A stretch of 64,000 bases of DNA from positions 1-64,000 of the forward strand of contig JACRLB010000020.1 of assembly GCA_016235445.1 (NCBI GenBank), given 5' to 3'. Made by a program: the position numbers and the translations under genes. The stretch is from Chloroflexota bacterium. GTDB taxonomy: Bacteria > Chloroflexota > Anaerolineae > Anaerolineales > Villigracilaceae. The notes under the pieces are model-generated. The model did no database searches. It was not told the origin of the DNA and saw nothing but the letters and a program-made list of their open reading frames with translations. The first letter of the stretch is position 1, and the number at the start of each line of letters is the position of its first letter. Of this stretch, positions 44,005 to 52,219 are shown piece by piece.

Positions 44005-44925
44005 ATGCCTGAAAGAAAAAAGAAAACGCCGCACATTTCCGTCATCATTCCCGCCTACAATGAAGGCGCGGGAATCGGCGAAGTGATACCAAAAATTCGA
44101 GAGGTGGTTGCCGCGCTGGATAAAAACCACGAGATCATCGTGATCGACGACGGCTCAAAGGACGATACCGCAGAGTACGCCAAAAAAGCGGGAGTGCGTG
44201 TCATTCAGCACCCGTACAATATCGGGAACGGCGCGGCGATAAAGACTGGCATCCGCCATGCGCGCGGAAAAATCCTCGTCACCATGGACGGGGACGGACA
44301 GCATAATCCGCAGGATATTCCTGCGCTGGTGAATCGCATTGGGCCATACGACATGATCGTGGGAAGCCGCACCAGCGCCTCAGACACGGAAGCGCACCGC
44401 GACCTTGCCAACATGGTCTTCAACTCGCTGGCTTCGTATGTGTCTGGGCGAAAGATCGAAGATCTAACATCGGGCTTCCGCGCCGTGAAAACCCATGTTG
44501 CGCGGCAATTCATGTATCTCTTTCCCAACAAATTTTCGTATCCATCCACCATTACCCTGTCGGTTGTTCGCGCAGGATTTCGCCTCGGGTATGAACCCAT
44601 CCGTTTTGCGCGCCGCGCGAAAAATTCAAAGAGCAAGATCAAACCCCTGCAAGATGGGTTCCGTTTTCTCATGATCATCTTGAAAATTGCCGTGTTCTTC
44701 GCGCCGCTCAAAATTTTTGCGCCCCTGAGCCTGTTCATCTTTTTACTTGGCGTGGGATACGGCCTGTTCCGAATTTTCATTTTCCAGGCCCCCTACGGAC
44801 AGACCTCCGCCCTGCTCATCTCCACCGCGGTATTGACCTTCCTCGTCGGCCTGGTCTCCGAGCAGATCGCCCAACTGCGATTTGACCGCAGTGAATCCAA
44901 CTCTCCCATCGAAGAAGACGAATGA
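44005..44925 (+). CDS. GT2 glycosyltransferase (DPM1/GtrB-like) with C-terminal membrane helices
   Basis: 306-residue protein. Catalytic GT-A domain (about 1-220): VIIPAYNEGAGI, IVIDDGSKDDT, MDGDGQHNP (metal-binding DxD region) and the SGFRAV stretch; two hydrophobic helices near 228-255 and 265-290. Enzymes of this plan transfer glucose or mannose from a nucleotide sugar to polyprenyl phosphate at the inner membrane face. The product could serve the GT-C-like protein encoded divergently. The stop overlaps the sulfotransferase start by four bases. Confidence 0.87.
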   Translation: MPERKKKTPHISVIIPAYNEGAGIGEVIPKIREVVAALDKNHEIIVIDDGSKDDTAEYAKKAGVRVIQHPYNIGNGAAIKTGIRHARGKILVTMDGDGQHNPQDIPALVNRIGPYDMIVGSRTSASDTEAHRDLANMVFNSLASYVSGRKIEDLTSGFRAVKTHVARQFMYLFPNKFSYPSTITLSVVRAGFRLGYEPIRFARRAKNSKSKIKPLQDGFRFLMIILKIAVFFAPLKIFAPLSLFIFLLGVGYGLFRIFIFQAPYGQTSALLISTAVLTFLVGLVSEQIAQLRFDRSESNSPIEEDE

Positions 44926-45737
44926 AGGATACCCGGCCGATTCTGATCGTTTCCACAGGACGGACAGGTACCATCTTTCTCTCGCGCCTCTTTGCGGACC
45001 TGTACCCTGATTCGGCTTCCTATCACGAGCGCGGCCCTTCGAGAGTTATCCAGATTCTGACCAATTTGCATTTCGCGCATCTCTTCCCCAAAAGCGGACT
45101 CAAAGCCTCATGGAAAATGTTGAAGGGAAACGAGATCAAAACCTGCAAGGCAAAATTCCACATCGATGCAAACAATTTTCTCTACGGGCTGGCCTCGCTT
45201 GCGCCAGAGCTATATCCGAACCTGAGAGTTCTCCATATCGTGCGCGACCCGCGCGCGTATGTTACATCGCAATTAAATTTCTCTCACCAAAAAAGAACCA
45301 GTTTCATCGGCAATTATCTCGTCCCGTTCTGGCAACCGAATCCATTTCTGGTGGGCGAAATTCCACTCCGCAGGGCTTTTGGTTTTACCCGCTTTGAAAA
45401 ATACTGCTGGGTGTGGAGCTTTAAAAACCGCGTCATGGCGAAGCTGGAGAATTCGACCACGCCTTATCTGCGAGTCCGCTTCGAGGATTTATTCGCCGCT
45501 AATCACGAGGAGATATTTGCCAAGATCACAGATTTCATCGGCCTCCCACGCGCCATGGACATCCACCGGCGATTCGATATACCCGCCAACACATCCAAGC
45601 CAACCTTCTTCCCCGAATGGCAGGACTGGACGCCGAAACAAGCCGCGCAACTGCAATCCCTGTGCGGCGGACAGATGGACATCTACGGATATGGCGGCGA
45701 GGCCGAATGGCTGAAGAAAATCGAACAAGCCCAATGA
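44922..45737 (+). CDS. Sulfotransferase family protein
   Basis: 271-residue protein. The 5'-phosphosulfate-binding loop is STGRTGTIFLSRLF near residues 11-24, and the 3'-phosphate region is LHIVRDPRAYVTSQLNF near 105. Such enzymes transfer sulfate from PAPS to sugars, lipids or proteins. Placed between a polyprenyl-phosphate glycosyltransferase and a flippase-like protein with four-base overlaps on both sides, it probably sulfates a glycolipid or surface glycan. Confidence 0.85.
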   Translation: MKDTRPILIVSTGRTGTIFLSRLFADLYPDSASYHERGPSRVIQILTNLHFAHLFPKSGLKASWKMLKGNEIKTCKAKFHIDANNFLYGLASLAPELYPNLRVLHIVRDPRAYVTSQLNFSHQKRTSFIGNYLVPFWQPNPFLVGEIPLRRAFGFTRFEKYCWVWSFKNRVMAKLENSTTPYLRVRFEDLFAANHEEIFAKITDFIGLPRAMDIHRRFDIPANTSKPTFFPEWQDWTPKQAAQLQSLCGGQMDIYGYGGEAEWLKKIEQAQ

Positions 45738-46780
45738 ACAAAAAAAATATATTAATGTACGTTCTCAGCGCAGTCCTGACAGTGATCTTTCTTGGCTACG
45801 TTCTGCTCAATTTGGATTGGGGGATTCTTCAACGCGCCTTTTCCGATATCCGCTGGGGCTGGCTGGGGCTGGCGTTTCTGGCTTATCTCGTAAACATTGG
45901 CCTGCGCGCCCTGCGCTTCACAAACCTGATCTATTCGCGGCAAGTGAAATGGATCGATGTTGTGCCCGTCTCTGCCCTGCACAACATCTTCATGTATCTC
46001 ATGCCCGCAAAAACAGGTGATGTCTCTTATATTTTTATTGCCAAAAACAGGCTGGATGTTTCCCTCGCCGAAGGGACATCCACCCTGCTTGCGGCGCGGT
46101 TTTATGATTTTGCCGTAGTGGCTTTGATGCTTGCGATCCTGCTCCCGTTTTCAAGAGACGAAATCCCTGCATGGATATTTCAATCCGCCTTGATATTTTG
46201 CTTCCTGATATTTTTGGGGACATTGGGCGCGCTGGCTTTTCTAAAATTTAGCCCCCCCCTTTTGGAGTCGGCCAGCAAGCTGGCCGAGAGTCATCAGCAA
46301 GCTGATGGACTCCAAAAAATTCGCGCGGCATGGAACAAATTCATCGCTGGCCTGCGCGAGATAGAGGCTCATGGCGCGCACGGAAAAACAGCCGTCATTA
46401 CGGCTGGCATTTGGTTGTGTGTGTATTCAAATTTTTATTTTGCCGCCCAAAGCATGAGACTCCCCATCACCTTCTATCACATCGCCATCATTTCCATTGT
46501 CATGATCCCGCTGACCCTCCTGCCCTTGCAGGGATTCGCGAACATCGGCACGCATGAAGTCGGCTGGGTATCCGTGCTGGTAGCGTTTAATTATCCCTAC
46601 GAAACCGCGCTGGCGATTGCAACAGGCTCCCATTTTGTGTTATTAATCTCAGTGCTGGTTTCAGGCGGAGCGGCATTTTTTGGCGCTCAACAATTTAGAA
46701 ATTTTGGCTCTCCCGTAATTAACGGGAAAGAGCCTAACCACGAACGGCACGAAGTACACAAAGGGGGGAAGGATGGCTGA
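45734..46780 (+). CDS. Flippase-like (LPG synthase transmembrane family) protein
   Basis: 348-residue integral membrane protein with eight or so helices, of the lysylphosphatidylglycerol-synthase transmembrane/UPF0104 family (GLRALRFTNLI, YLMPAKTGDVSYIF, ATGSHFVLL). These are thought to flip lipid-linked intermediates. The start at 45734 overlaps the sulfotransferase stop. Two oddities: residues about 176-195 (LLESASKLAESHQQADGLQ) come from an in-frame repeat with two palindromes (46262-46318), and the last 19 residues (KEPNHERHEVHKGGKDG) come from repeat DNA after the natural family end, so the original stop was lost. Confidence 0.8.
   Translation: MNKKNILMYVLSAVLTVIFLGYVLLNLDWGILQRAFSDIRWGWLGLAFLAYLVNIGLRALRFTNLIYSRQVKWIDVVPVSALHNIFMYLMPAKTGDVSYIFIAKNRLDVSLAEGTSTLLAARFYDFAVVALMLAILLPFSRDEIPAWIFQSALIFCFLIFLGTLGALAFLKFSPPLLESASKLAESHQQADGLQKIRAAWNKFIAGLREIEAHGAHGKTAVITAGIWLCVYSNFYFAAQSMRLPITFYHIAIISIVMIPLTLLPLQGFANIGTHEVGWVSVLVAFNYPYETALAIATGSHFVLLISVLVSGGAAFFGAQQFRNFGSPVINGKEPNHERHEVHKGGKDG
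46262..46318 (+). repeat. In-frame double-hairpin repeat in the flippase gene
   Basis: GGAGTC and GACTCC bound the insert; inside are GGCCAGCAAGCTGGCC and CATCAGCAAGCTGATG. The reading frame is kept through the insert. Confidence 0.75.
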
Positions 46781-46824
46781 TTTTACAAGCATTTTCCGTT
46801 CGTGCCCTTTGTGTACTTTGTGGT
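46737..46824. repeat. Repeat overlapping the flippase 3' end
   Basis: ACCACGAACGGCACGAAGTA and the reverse-orientation CGTGCCCTTTGTGTACTTTG form an imperfect inverted repeat. Its left arm is translated as the end of the flippase-like protein. Confidence 0.65.
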
Positions 46825-46838
46825 AAAGAATGGTTTTC

Positions 46839-47031
46839 CGTTAAAAACGGGGAGTGGCTAATGTAGTGGGCTTGCCAAAAGATTTGGGTGTGTTTCAAAT
46901 GAGTTGAAGGATAGAACGTCCCGAAGGTTTTCTCGAAGACTTTGACCCTTTTTCAAACCTTCGGGACGGTTGTTTCAACTGAAATGAAAAGGTTTTTTTA
47001 GCCCATTCTTTTAGCCACTCCCGAAAAACGG
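46839..47031. mobile_element. Nested inverted-repeat elements before the galactosidase gene
   Basis: Outer arms AACGGGGAGTGGCTAA...GTGGGCTT (46845-46873) and AGCCCA...TTAGCCACTCCCG (47000-47023) enclose a second element (46886-46995) with ends GGGTGTGTTTCAAATG and CAACTGAAATGAAA and inner arms AACGTCCCGAAGGTTT and AAACCTTCGGGACGGTT. The inner element has an inverted copy at 56729-56838 with near-identical arms and a different loop. Confidence 0.8.
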
Positions 47032-47060
47032 TGAAACCGAAATTTTAAAGAGAGTAATAA

Positions 47061-48632
47061 ATGACCACGATCCAATTTTCAGAAATACAGGCAAACTCAA
47101 AGATCATCAAAACCAAAGATATCGAAATCGAATTGCCGTTCGCGCCTGTGAAATATTATCGGCATGGATGGCAGTCTTGGTCGCTGGCGGCGTGGACGGA
47201 CCCTGTTCCGCTCCCGATACAAAAACCCGCTTTCTTTCACGCCTACCAAACGGATGTCGTCTACACGCGGGAGCCCAATCCGCATGGGTCTTGGGTGGGC
47301 GCGGTTGAATTTGCGGATGGGAATATCCTTCTGCTTGGCGCGCTTGCCACAGATACGCATGTGTTCCTTTTGCAGAATCAACTCACAGGTAGGAGCGAGG
47401 CGGACGAGGTGGAGTGGTTCGCCGCGTACGGGAGCGAAAGTCAAGTCTTCGATGAATATGTCCGCGAGATTGGCATCCGCTTTGGGGTGGCAGACAAAAA
47501 TTATGCGCCGCGTGTGTGGTGTTCGTGGTACAGCCTGTACACGACGATCAACGAAACGATTCTGCACCAGACCTTCGACCTGCTCGGCGATCTGCCGTTT
47601 GATGTGTTGCAGGTGGATGATGGCTGGCAACAAGATATCGGCGACTGGCAGGCGAACGAAAAATTTCCATCGGGCATGGCCGCGCTGGCAGAGAAGATCA
47701 AATCCACGGGCAGGCGCGCAGGGTTATGGCTTGCGCCTTTGCTGGTATCGAGTTCCTCGCAACTCTTCCGCGAACACAGCGATTGGCTTTTACGCGACGA
47801 GAAAGGCGGATTTGTTTCAACGGGATATAACTACTGGGGACACGATTTATACGCGCTCGACGCCACGCATCCGGACGCAATCTCGTGGCTGGTTGCGCTC
47901 CTCAAGCAGGTGCGCCGCTGGGGCTTTGACTATTACAAATTAGATTTCCTTTACGCGGGGGCAATGAAAGGCAGGCGCTATAAAGACATGCCGCGTGAAA
48001 CCGCCTACCGCGAAGCGCTGGGTGTGATGCGTGAAGCGATGGGCGCAGGCGCATTCTTCCTGACTTGCGGAACGCCGATCCTCCCTGCGTTGGGCATGTG
48101 CGACGCCATCCGCATCGGGCCTGATGTTTCGCACGAATGGGAAAACCATCGCAACGAATATCTTCTCCAAAACTTCTCCACCCCGGGCACAAAAAACGCC
48201 ATCCGAACCGTGGTGAACCGCCTGTGGTTAAAATCCCTGATTCACATCGACCCAGACGTGGAGTATTTTGTTTCGAGGGAAAACACGCTGGAGGAGAAAC
48301 ACAAAAAACAATTGCAAGACCTGGCGTTGATTTGCAACTTCAAAGCCACCTCCGACCTTCCGCAATGGATGACCCCGCAGGAGCGTGAAAATATCCGCGC
48401 CTTTCTGGGGGCAACCCCCACCGTCTCGAAATTGAGCCGCTATGCTTACACGCTCGACGAACGCATTGTCGATTTTTCGTCCGCAGTGGAATTGACGAAG
48501 AAACCAACAGGCCTTGCCGCACTATCTGGTGAGATTTTAGGCTGGCTGGGGAATCTAAAATTCTTTGTACGGATCATCATGTTAATGGATATTGTTTCGT
48601 GGAGAAAAAGGGCTTCGAGGATATCGAAATGA
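47061..48632 (+). CDS. GH36-type alpha-galactosidase
   Basis: 523-residue glycoside hydrolase of clan GH-D (GH36/melibiase-like). Conserved WCSWYS, FDVLQVDDGWQQDIGDW, AGLWLAPLL, and the catalytic pair: nucleophile Asp295 in YYKLDFLYAG and acid/base Asp355 in RIGPDVS. It hydrolyses terminal alpha-galactosides. No signal peptide, so it works in the cytosol on imported oligosaccharides. It is somewhat shorter than classical 700-residue GH36 enzymes, with a reduced N-terminal beta domain. No transporter for sugars is nearby. A GAGAG site precedes the ATG. Confidence 0.88.
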   Translation: MTTIQFSEIQANSKIIKTKDIEIELPFAPVKYYRHGWQSWSLAAWTDPVPLPIQKPAFFHAYQTDVVYTREPNPHGSWVGAVEFADGNILLLGALATDTHVFLLQNQLTGRSEADEVEWFAAYGSESQVFDEYVREIGIRFGVADKNYAPRVWCSWYSLYTTINETILHQTFDLLGDLPFDVLQVDDGWQQDIGDWQANEKFPSGMAALAEKIKSTGRRAGLWLAPLLVSSSSQLFREHSDWLLRDEKGGFVSTGYNYWGHDLYALDATHPDAISWLVALLKQVRRWGFDYYKLDFLYAGAMKGRRYKDMPRETAYREALGVMREAMGAGAFFLTCGTPILPALGMCDAIRIGPDVSHEWENHRNEYLLQNFSTPGTKNAIRTVVNRLWLKSLIHIDPDVEYFVSRENTLEEKHKKQLQDLALICNFKATSDLPQWMTPQERENIRAFLGATPTVSKLSRYAYTLDERIVDFSSAVELTKKPTGLAALSGEILGWLGNLKFFVRIIMLMDIVSWRKRASRISK

Positions 48633-49081
48633 AGGGTTTTTCGCGCGCGCAGGGGGAAGGGTATAAAACAAAAGCGGCCTTTGCGGGTCGCTTTTGTTTA
48701 CAAGAATGGACTTCACTAACGTTCGCGCCTAAATTTCCAGCGTTACCAGAGAATGCAAGTCCGGGGCAATATTTGGCTGACCTTCCCCAACAAGGCAAAC
48801 CGGGGACAGATGGCGCTGGCTCTGATATTGGAGCCTCTTTTCGCGGCCACGCTTCGGGTTTTCATAGAGTCAGCATCCCACCTATCTACTTTGACAATGT
48901 CACATTTCAAAACCTTTACCACAAAGTCCACAAAGGGGCACAAAGGAGAGCAAAGGCCTAAATAAAAACGAAGGTTCCCTTCGTGTTACTCACCTGCACT
49001 GCAACAAACGCAGTGCGGCGCAAGTGTCGTGCCCTTTGTGGTTTTGTACTTTGGTTTCAGTCTTAATGTGACATTGTCGAA
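48633..49081. other. Gene-free stretch: hairpin, spacer and MITE
   Basis: Between the galactosidase and ffh, which converge. It holds a terminator-like hairpin (48668-48697), about 190 bases with no recognised gene, and the MITE at 48889. A plus-strand frame in the spacer contains ALPENASPG and DGAGSDIGA, faintly like the C-terminal repeat of secreted beta-helix proteins, but it has no start region or upstream domain; at best a remnant. Confidence 0.6.
48668..48697 (+). terminator. Terminator of the galactosidase gene
   Basis: ACAAAAGCGGCC and GGTCGCTTTTGT form a 12-bp stem with a TTTGCG loop, followed by TTTACAA, 36 bases past the stop. Confidence 0.75.
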
Positions 49082-49082
49082 C
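48889..49082 (-). mobile_element. Complete MITE of the GACAATGTC family, abutting ffh
   Basis: 194-bp non-coding element with ends CTTTGACAATGTCACATT and, inverted, GTTCGACAATGTCACATT, flanked by TA at 48887-48888 and 49083-49084. Related to 18291-18423 (opposite orientation) and to 9471-9588. Its last base plus the TA form the TAG stop codon of ffh. Confidence 0.85.
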
Positions 49083-50413
49083 TACCCAAACATCCGCCCC
49101 AGCCCCTTGCCGCCTGTTTTCTGGAACATCTTCATCATCTTCTGCGCCTCGCGGAATTGTTTGATGAGGCGGTTCACATCCTGAACTTCCATGCCTGCGC
49201 CCGCGGCGATGCGGCGGCGGCGGGAAGCGTTCAACAGGTCAGGGTCGCGGCGTTCCTTCAAGGTCATCGAATGGATGATGGCCTCGGATTGCTTGAAAGA
49301 TTTTTCCACAGCCGTCGGGTCGAGGCCGCGCGCGGCCTGTCCCATTTGGCCTGGCAACATTTCCATAATTTGCGAAAGCGGCCCCATCTTTTTCATTTGC
49401 TTCATTTGCTCGAGCCAGTCCTCCAAAGAGAAATGGCCCTTCATCATTTTCTCAGCCTGTCGTGCCTGCTTCTCCATATCCTGGCCTTCATAGGCGGCTT
49501 CGGCTTTTTCGATCAGGCCGATCATGTCGCCCATGCCCAGGATGCGGGAAGACAAACGCGAGGGGTCGTACATTTCCAGCGCGTCGAGCTTTTCACCCGT
49601 GCCAATAAATTTGATCGGAATACCCGTCACCGAGCGGATGGAGATGGCCGCCCCGCCGCGCGAGTCGCCGTCCATTTTGGTAAGGACAAGACCCGTCAGG
49701 TTGATCGCGTCTTTGAATCCCTGCGCGATATTCAAGGCTTCCTGACCGATCATCGAGTCGATGACGAGGAGCGTGTCTACAGGGTTGACATTTCCAGCGA
49801 TGGCTTTTAACTCGCCCATCAAATCCGCATCCAACTGCGACCGACCAGCTGTATCGACAATCACGAGGCTGAATCCACCCTTATCCGCTTTGTCCAACGC
49901 TCGCTTCGCGAGCTGTGGCGGCGTAATGGATGTGTCAGCTTCCACTTCCACATCGAGGCGTTCGCCGAGTTGCTGTAATTGCTTCACAGCCGCGGGACGG
50001 TATGGGTCGCAGGCTACAAGCAGAACACGCTCGCCTTTTGCTTTCATCAGGCGCGCCAATTTACCTGCGGCGGTTGTTTTACCCGCGCCCTGCAAACCGA
50101 CCATCATAATGACCCGCGGCTTGGGGCCAGTGAGGTTCAACAAAACAGGCTCGCCCAGCATGTTGATGATCTCTTCGTTTACGATCTTGATCACCTGCTG
50201 ACCCGGGTTGAGCGCCTTCGACACTTCCGCGCCAACGGCGCGCTCGCGCACCCTGGCAATGAAGGTTTTGACCACGCTGAAATGCACATCCGCTTCGATG
50301 AGCGCGAGACGTACTTCTTTCATGGCGGCGTCCACATCCGCTTCGGAGAGCTTGCCCCGGCGGCGGAGTTGATCGAAAATTTGGTTTAATCGTCCAGTGA
50401 GGGTTTCAAACAT
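49082..50413 (-). CDS. ffh: Signal recognition particle protein Ffh
   Basis: 443-residue SRP54 GTPase. N domain with the EADVHFSVVKTF motif, G domain with G1 GLQGAGKTT (106-114), the CDPYRPAA motif, DTAGR, and TKMDGDSRGGAA; Met-rich M domain (about 300-443, MKQMKKMGPLSQIMEMLPG) that binds signal peptides and SRP RNA, and the SRRRRIAAGAG helix. It targets membrane proteins to the translocon. It ends LGRMFG and its TAG stop is formed where the MITE meets its TA target, so the C-terminus may be altered by a few residues compared with relatives. No strong ribosome binding site is visible. Confidence 0.96.
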   Translation of the reverse strand: MFETLTGRLNQIFDQLRRRGKLSEADVDAAMKEVRLALIEADVHFSVVKTFIARVRERAVGAEVSKALNPGQQVIKIVNEEIINMLGEPVLLNLTGPKPRVIMMVGLQGAGKTTAAGKLARLMKAKGERVLLVACDPYRPAAVKQLQQLGERLDVEVEADTSITPPQLAKRALDKADKGGFSLVIVDTAGRSQLDADLMGELKAIAGNVNPVDTLLVIDSMIGQEALNIAQGFKDAINLTGLVLTKMDGDSRGGAAISIRSVTGIPIKFIGTGEKLDALEMYDPSRLSSRILGMGDMIGLIEKAEAAYEGQDMEKQARQAEKMMKGHFSLEDWLEQMKQMKKMGPLSQIMEMLPGQMGQAARGLDPTAVEKSFKQSEAIIHSMTLKERRDPDLLNASRRRRIAAGAGMEVQDVNRLIKQFREAQKMMKMFQKTGGKGLGRMFG

Positions 50414-50425
50414 AGGTTATTTTTT

Positions 50426-50517
50426 CGTCATTGCGAGGAGGACGCACTTTCCGACGAAGCAATCTCCTGCAACGCGTGAGATTGCTTCGTCGGGCTAAAG
50501 CCCTTCTCGCAATGACG
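50426..50517. repeat. Palindromic CGTCATTGCGAG repeat
   Basis: Outer arms CGTCATTGCGAG (50426-50437) and CTCGCAATGACG (50506-50517); inner arms CCGACGAAGCAATCTC (50451-50466) and GAGATTGCTTCGTCGG (50478-50493). This is a widespread type of bacterial intergenic palindromic repeat; it lies in the region upstream of both ffh and the transporter gene. Confidence 0.9.
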
Positions 50518-50683
50518 TGGGGATTCCTTTTCAGTATAGGATAAGCATTTTAGCGCGGAGCAGGTTGAGGGTCAAGCGGGAGGCGGAGTACTTCATCTTA
50601 AATATCTGCTTTACATCGAAAGCGAAACTCCTTATACTGGCGCGTGTTCTTGTTTACATCCATTTTCGATTCACGGAGGAGAT

Positions 50684-52045
50684 ATGGCAACAGACAGCGC
50701 AATGGTAGATGACAGGAGAGAAATTTTTGGCTGGGCCATGTACGATTGGGCCAATTCAGCATTCAGCACCACAGTGGGGACAGTGTTTCTCGGGCCGTAC
50801 GTGGCAGGGCTGGCACGCGCCGCCGCAGAAGCCGCAGGGACACAGACCGTTTCATTTTTAGGAATTCCCGTAGCGCCCGATTCATTTTTGCCGTACTGCA
50901 TTTCGTTCTCGGTGGGGATGCAGGTTTTGTTCCTGCCGATCCTTGGGGCGATTGCAGATTATTCGCATCTGCGAAAAACGATGATGCAGATCTTTGCAAC
51001 CATCGGCGCGATTGCCACACTATTGATGTTTCTCGTCACAGGCAATTTATGGTGGCTGGGCGGCGTGCTCTTTGTAGTTGCCAACCTCGCGTTCGGAGCG
51101 GCCATCGTTTTCTATAATGCCTACCTGCCCGATATTGCCAGTGAAAAAGAAAGGGATCGGGTCTCTTCGTACGGCTGGGCAATGGGTTACATGGGCGGTG
51201 GTATTTTGCTGGCGCTCAACCTGGCCTTCTTCATTTTCAGTGAAGACCTGGGCGTGCCTGGCGATATCGCAGTCCGAATCAACCTTGCTTCTGCGGGGAT
51301 TTGGTGGCTTGGGTTTGCCTTTATCACATGGGGCAGACTGCGCCCGCGCCATGCCGCGCGTCAACTGCCTGCTGGCGATACCTACGCAACCATCGGTTTC
51401 AAGCAGTTGAAAAAGACATTCAGTGAAGTGAAACACTTCCCTGAGACGTTGAAATTCCTGCTGGCTTACTTTTTATACAACGATGGAATTCAGACGGTGA
51501 TTGCCGTCGCTTCGACATTTGCCGCCGCGCCTCTGATTCAGGGCGGGCTGGAACTTGAACAACAGACATTGATCGCCGTTATTTTGATGATCCAATTCGT
51601 GGCCTTCTTTGGAGCCTTGTTCTGGGGCAAACTGGCAGGCTGGATCGGCGCCAAGCAGTCTGTCGTGGTCAGTTTGGTGATCTGGGCTGGCGTGGTGATC
51701 TATGCCTACGGCGGATTAAAAGGCCCGACTGCAACGGCGCAGTTCTTCGTCCTTGGCGTGTTCATTGCTTTGGTGATGGGCGGCTCGCAAGCCATCAGCC
51801 GCAGTTTGTTCGCGCAGATGATCCCCAACGGCAAGGAAGCGGAGTTCTTCTCGTTCTATGAAATCAGCGAACGCGGCACTTCGTGGATCGGCCCGCTGGT
51901 GTTCGGCCTCGCCAACCAAATGTTCGGGAACCTGCGTCTCGCCATCCTGTCATTGATCTTCTTCTTCATCATGGGCTTGATCCTGCTTCCGTTCGTAAAC
52001 GTGAGCAAGGCAATCTCAGATGCGAAAAAGTATGACGGAAATTAG
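50684..52045 (+). CDS. UMF1/Atg22-like MFS transporter
   Basis: 453-residue major facilitator with 12 predicted helices. The N-terminal FGWAMYDWANSAFSTTVGTVFLGPYV is the UMF1 family signature, and the DRVSSYGWAMGYMGGG segment in the central part is also conserved. Bacterial members are uncharacterised; the yeast relative exports amino acids from the vacuole, so amino-acid or small-metabolite efflux is possible. A GGAGGAG site precedes the ATG. Monocistronic. Confidence 0.87.
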   Translation: MATDSAMVDDRREIFGWAMYDWANSAFSTTVGTVFLGPYVAGLARAAAEAAGTQTVSFLGIPVAPDSFLPYCISFSVGMQVLFLPILGAIADYSHLRKTMMQIFATIGAIATLLMFLVTGNLWWLGGVLFVVANLAFGAAIVFYNAYLPDIASEKERDRVSSYGWAMGYMGGGILLALNLAFFIFSEDLGVPGDIAVRINLASAGIWWLGFAFITWGRLRPRHAARQLPAGDTYATIGFKQLKKTFSEVKHFPETLKFLLAYFLYNDGIQTVIAVASTFAAAPLIQGGLELEQQTLIAVILMIQFVAFFGALFWGKLAGWIGAKQSVVVSLVIWAGVVIYAYGGLKGPTATAQFFVLGVFIALVMGGSQAISRSLFAQMIPNGKEAEFFSFYEISERGTSWIGPLVFGLANQMFGNLRLAILSLIFFFIMGLILLPFVNVSKAISDAKKYDGN

Positions 52046-52071
52046 TAACTCACCGTATGCGATTTACTCGA

Positions 52072-52170
52072 AGACCCCGAAGGGATCAAATGATTATAGT
52101 TTTTAGGATGCGCCAATTTCAACCCCGCAGGGGTGTCATTGCTCGTAAAATCAATATCATCCCTTCGGGA
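52072..52170. repeat. Imperfect inverted repeat CCCCGAAGGGAT
   Basis: GACCCCGAAGGGATCAAA at the left and ATCATCCCTTCGGGATTG at the right, with CCCCGCAGGGGTG in the middle. Related to the hairpin at 7625-7664. Confidence 0.65.
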
Positions 52171-52219
52171 TTGAACTGCGTAGGTGAGTTAGTAAAATAA
52201 CCCAAAGGAGAAAATAAAA

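Noticed and set aside
48599..48961. Plus-strand frame after the galactosidase
   Set aside because: It spans the galactosidase end, a terminator and a MITE. A DIGA-like segment hints at a beta-helix remnant but is too short to support a gene.
50414..50683. SRP RNA gene beside ffh
   Set aside because: The only strong structure is the CGTCATTGCGAG palindromic repeat; no GGAA/GNAR SRP apical loop motif was found.
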